64,000 nucleotides of DNA from Candidatus Gastranaerophilales bacterium. GTDB taxonomy: Bacteria > Cyanobacteriota > Vampirovibrionia > Gastranaerophilales > Gastranaerophilaceae. The stretch covers positions 1-64,000 of the forward strand of contig CAJUJH010000002.1 of NCBI GenBank assembly GCA_910586855.1, in the 5' to 3' direction. Below the pieces are notes generated by a model. The model saw only the letters and a list, made by a program, of their open reading frames with translations. It searched no databases and was not told the DNA's origin. How positions within the stretch are numbered: the stretch's first letter is position 1; each line of letters opens with the position of its first letter. Position numbers and translations under genes: made by a program. Below are positions 61,689-64,000 of this stretch, piece after piece.

Positions 61689-63011
61689 ATGAAAATATGT
61701 GTTATAGGAACAGGCTATGTGGGTCTTGTTGCAGGAACTTGTCTTGCAGAGATGGGAAATGAAGTTATCTGTGTTGATAAAGATTTAAAAAAACTTGAAC
61801 AGTTATCTAAAGGTATTATTCCTATATATGAGCCCGGCTTAGAAGAACTTATAAATGCAAATGTTGCAGAAAGCAGATTAACTTTTACTGATGACCTTAA
61901 AACTGCTGTTGAAAAATCATTGGTATGTTTTATTGCTGTGGGTACTCCGCAGGGAGAGGACGGTTCAGCGGATTTAAGTTATGTTTATGATGTAGCTTCA
62001 AATATCGGTGAGTATTTAAATGGTTACAAGGTAATAGTGGATAAATCAACGGTTCCTGTAGGTACTGCTGAAAAAGTAACCGAAATTATTAAATCTAAAA
62101 CCGGTATAGAATTTGATATTGTCTCAAATCCTGAATTTTTAAAGCAAGGGGCTGCTGTGGATGATTTTCTAAAACCTGACAGGGTAGTTATAGGTTCAAA
62201 TTCGCAGCGTGCAACTGAAATTATGCAGGAATTATATTCTCCATTCTTAAGAACCGGGAATCCTGTAATTATAATGGATGTAAAATCAGCTGAAATGACA
62301 AAATACGCTGCAAATTCGTTTTTAGCAGTGAAAATTTCATATGCTAATGAAATAGCAAATATCTGCGAAAAAGTTGGCGCTGATGCTGAAATGGTGCGTA
62401 TAGGAATGTGTTCAGATACAAGAATCGGCTCCCAGTTTCTTTTTGCGGGACTTGGTTATGGCGGAAGCTGCTTCCCGAAAGATGTTAAGGCAATGATTAA
62501 AACTGCAAAATTAAACGGCTGCTCATCATCTTTATTGGAAGCTGCTGATGAAACAAATAAAAATCAAAGGATTCTTTTTATAAATAAAATTTTAGACAGA
62601 TATCAAGGTGATATCGAAGGTAAAACCTTTGCTGTATGGGGTTTAGCGTTTAAGCCAAAAACAAATGACATGAGAGAAGCGCCATCTATTACCATCATAA
62701 ATGAACTTTTAAAAAGAGGTGCAAAAATCAAGGCATATGACCCTAAAGCGTTTGACCTTGCCCAGACAATATTTGGTGATAGGATTGAATATTCAAAATC
62801 TGCCTATGATGCGCTTTATGGAGCTGATGCCATACTTCTTTTGACAGAGTGGAATGAATTTCGCCGTCCGAATTTTGATAAGATAAAATCTTTGATGAAA
62901 CATCATGTGATTTTTGACGGCAGAAACCAGTATGATGTGAAAAGAATTACAGATAAAGGGTTTGAATACTACTGCATAGGTAAAAAGACCTGCACTGCGG
63001 AGTTGGTGTAA
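61689..63011 (+). CDS. ugd: UDP-glucose 6-dehydrogenase
   Basis: A 440-residue enzyme oxidising UDP-glucose to UDP-glucuronate. It has GTGYVGLVAGTCLAEMGNEV, VDKSTVPVGTAEK, SNPEFLKQGAAVDDFLKPDRVVIG and the catalytic Cys in GYGGSCFPKDVKAM. Its ATG immediately follows the UXS stop. Together with UXS it gives a two-step route to UDP-xylose for surface polysaccharide. Confidence 0.95.
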   Translation: MKICVIGTGYVGLVAGTCLAEMGNEVICVDKDLKKLEQLSKGIIPIYEPGLEELINANVAESRLTFTDDLKTAVEKSLVCFIAVGTPQGEDGSADLSYVYDVASNIGEYLNGYKVIVDKSTVPVGTAEKVTEIIKSKTGIEFDIVSNPEFLKQGAAVDDFLKPDRVVIGSNSQRATEIMQELYSPFLRTGNPVIIMDVKSAEMTKYAANSFLAVKISYANEIANICEKVGADAEMVRIGMCSDTRIGSQFLFAGLGYGGSCFPKDVKAMIKTAKLNGCSSSLLEAADETNKNQRILFINKILDRYQGDIEGKTFAVWGLAFKPKTNDMREAPSITIINELLKRGAKIKAYDPKAFDLAQTIFGDRIEYSKSAYDALYGADAILLLTEWNEFRRPNFDKIKSLMKHHVIFDGRNQYDVKRITDKGFEYYCIGKKTCTAELV

Positions 63012-63032
63012 TTATTTATAGTATTTTTAATA

Positions 63033-63150
63033 ATATGTAAGATAATATGCTTTTTAGGAACGCAGTCCCGGCTGTTAAGCTTATAGTTCCAAAAAACATT
63101 TTGCTTCGCGCCTCTTTAATGGTTCCTAAAAAGCATATTATCTTACATAT
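63033..63150. repeat. Perfect 29-bp inverted repeat with 60-nt loop
   Basis: The arms 63033-63061 and 63122-63150 are exact reverse complements. The right arm is followed by a run of seven or more T. The 60-base loop is GC-richer than its surroundings and has no ORF. It may be a long terminator hairpin after ugd or a small palindromic mobile element (MITE-like). The region has no gene. Confidence 0.75.
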
Positions 63151-63517
63151 GTTTTTTTGAAAATACTTAAAACACGAGAGTAAGTTTTATTTTAAATGTA
63201 TAATAATAAAAAATACACCTTTTTCTTTTATTTGAAAATAAGGAGGGTAAGAAAAAGGTGTTTAATTTAATAATTTAGTTTGTGTTTGTGTAATATTTTG
63301 TGTTTTTAGGTGTTGTGCCTGATAACAGGCTGAAAGGGAATAGGGTTGTGTGTTAATGTTGTTAATGCTTAATTTATTTTAATTTTAAAATTTATGTGTA
63401 TTAATTACACTCTATAAAAACTAATAAAATTTTTCTTTTGCTATCTTTTTATAAAAAATAAGTGTTTTTGTTACATTAATTAACAAAGACACTTAAAACG
63501 TCTATAAAACAATACTT
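63151..63517. other. AT-rich intergenic region with a 13-bp inverted repeat
   Basis: Contains ACACCTTTTTCTT (63215-63227) and its exact inverse (63249-63261), with a purine-rich loop that includes AGGAGGG. Further on is TTGTTA...TAACAA (about 63468-63484). No ORF of useful length was found. Confidence 0.5.
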
Positions 63518-64000
63518 TTAAACATTAACAGTTTTAAACTGCATTTCATATAAATTTTTGTATTGTCCATTTTCTATTTTTAATAGTTCCTCATGAGTTC
63601 CTATTTCAGCAAGTCTGCCATCGTTAATTACAATAATTGTATCGGCATTTTTAATTGTGGAGAGTCTGTGTGCTATAACAAAAACGGTTTTATCTCTCAT
63701 AAGGTTTTCAAGCGCTTTTTGTACAATGGCTTCAGATTTATTATCCAGTGCACTTGTTGCTTCATCCAAAATAATAATGGGTGCATTTTTTATCATAGCT
63801 CTTGCAATTGCAACTCTTTGTCTTTGTCCGCCGGATAATGTTGTGCCGCGTTCACCTATAACTGAATCAAGCCCGTTTTCCAGCGTATGCAAAAATTCAT
63901 CCAGATGTGCACCTTTGATTACGGTTTCAATCTCTTCTTGTGTTGCATCAGGTTTTCCCATCAGGATATTATCTCTGATGGTTCCAGAAAACAGAAAATT
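63518..64000 (-). CDS. ABC exporter ATPase, C-terminal part (gene runs off the window)
   Basis: The last about 160 residues of a fused permease/ATPase exporter of the MsbA/HlyB type. The reading frame continues to 64000 with NFLFSGTIRDNIL, the region after the Q-loop. The signature LSGGQRQRVAIARAM, Walker B IIILDEATSALD and the H-loop VIAHRLSTIKNAD are present. The 5' part with Walker A and the membrane domain is outside. Substrate unknown. Confidence 0.93.
   Translation of the reverse strand, partial: NFLFSGTIRDNILMGKPDATQEEIETVIKGAHLDEFLHTLENGLDSVIGERGTTLSGGQRQRVAIARAMIKNAPIIILDEATSALDNKSEAIVQKALENLMRDKTVFVIAHRLSTIKNADTIIVINDGRLAEIGTHEELLKIENGQYKNLYEMQFKTVNV

Overview
The window is AT-rich bacterial chromosome with tightly packed operons. 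Several independent signs point to the cyanobacterial lineage, most likely its non-photosynthetic branch (Vampirovibrionia/Melainabacteria, gut Gastranaerophilales-like). These are an OmpR-family regulator that reads like cyanobacterial RpaB, a Ycf23/DUF561 protein (a cyanobacterial and plastid family), an 11-subunit complex I operon without nuoE, nuoF or nuoG, rpmI-rplT without an adjacent infC, and a type IV prepilin-like protein of the kind common in gut Melainabacteria. TolC, HlyD-type, TonB-like and secreted proteins indicate a double-membrane cell. No photosynthesis gene is present. The taxonomic placement is inference, because no search could be run.

Layout. 1-980: end of an rRNA operon (23S 3' part, 5S, terminator). 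1.2-5.3 kb: small accessory genes (DUF4145, GNAT, GDPD, MmcQ/YjbR, HxlR regulator diverging from an NTF2-like gene). 5.7-8.4 kb: an unusual, more GC-rich array of seven related partial coding units without a credible start codon, arranged as two runs each preceded by a copy of the same AT-rich leader. This is the most interesting locus here. 8.4-15.5 kb: lineage-specific or secreted proteins, a TPR protein, a phosphoesterase and ispG. 15.6-25.8 kb: nuoABCDHIJKLMN on the minus strand. 25.9-31.7 kb: proS, gatD-like, rpaB-like, an M14 peptidase and a YgiW-type secreted protein. 31.7-39.3 kb: YqhD-like alcohol dehydrogenase diverging from a five-gene TolC/HlyD/ABC efflux operon. 39.5-44.3 kb: prepilin, rpmI-rplT with a structured leader, a GT-C-like membrane protein and pheS. 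44.3-49.4 kb: rpmF-plsX-fabH-fabD-fabG plus an ankyrin protein on the minus strand. 49.5-53.5 kb: leuD-leuB and small proteins. 53.5-56.9 kb: minus-strand cluster of HAD phosphatase, class III aminotransferase, alpha/beta hydrolase with a Cys nucleophile, and a membrane protein. 57-63 kb: a lineage-specific protein, two small membrane proteins, an HtrA-like protease, Ycf23, and UDP-xylose-forming genes (UXS, UGD). 63.0-64.0 kb: two inverted repeats, then the 3' end of an ABC exporter gene that runs off the window.

Functional picture. The cell makes fatty acids and phosphatidate precursors, isoprenoids by the MEP pathway, leucine and UDP-xylose. It has a complex I that must take electrons from something other than the NuoEF NADH module, or from an unlinked module. 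Array units, leader copies, inverted repeats and the NuoK substitution were read directly from the sequence; family names rest on motif recognition.
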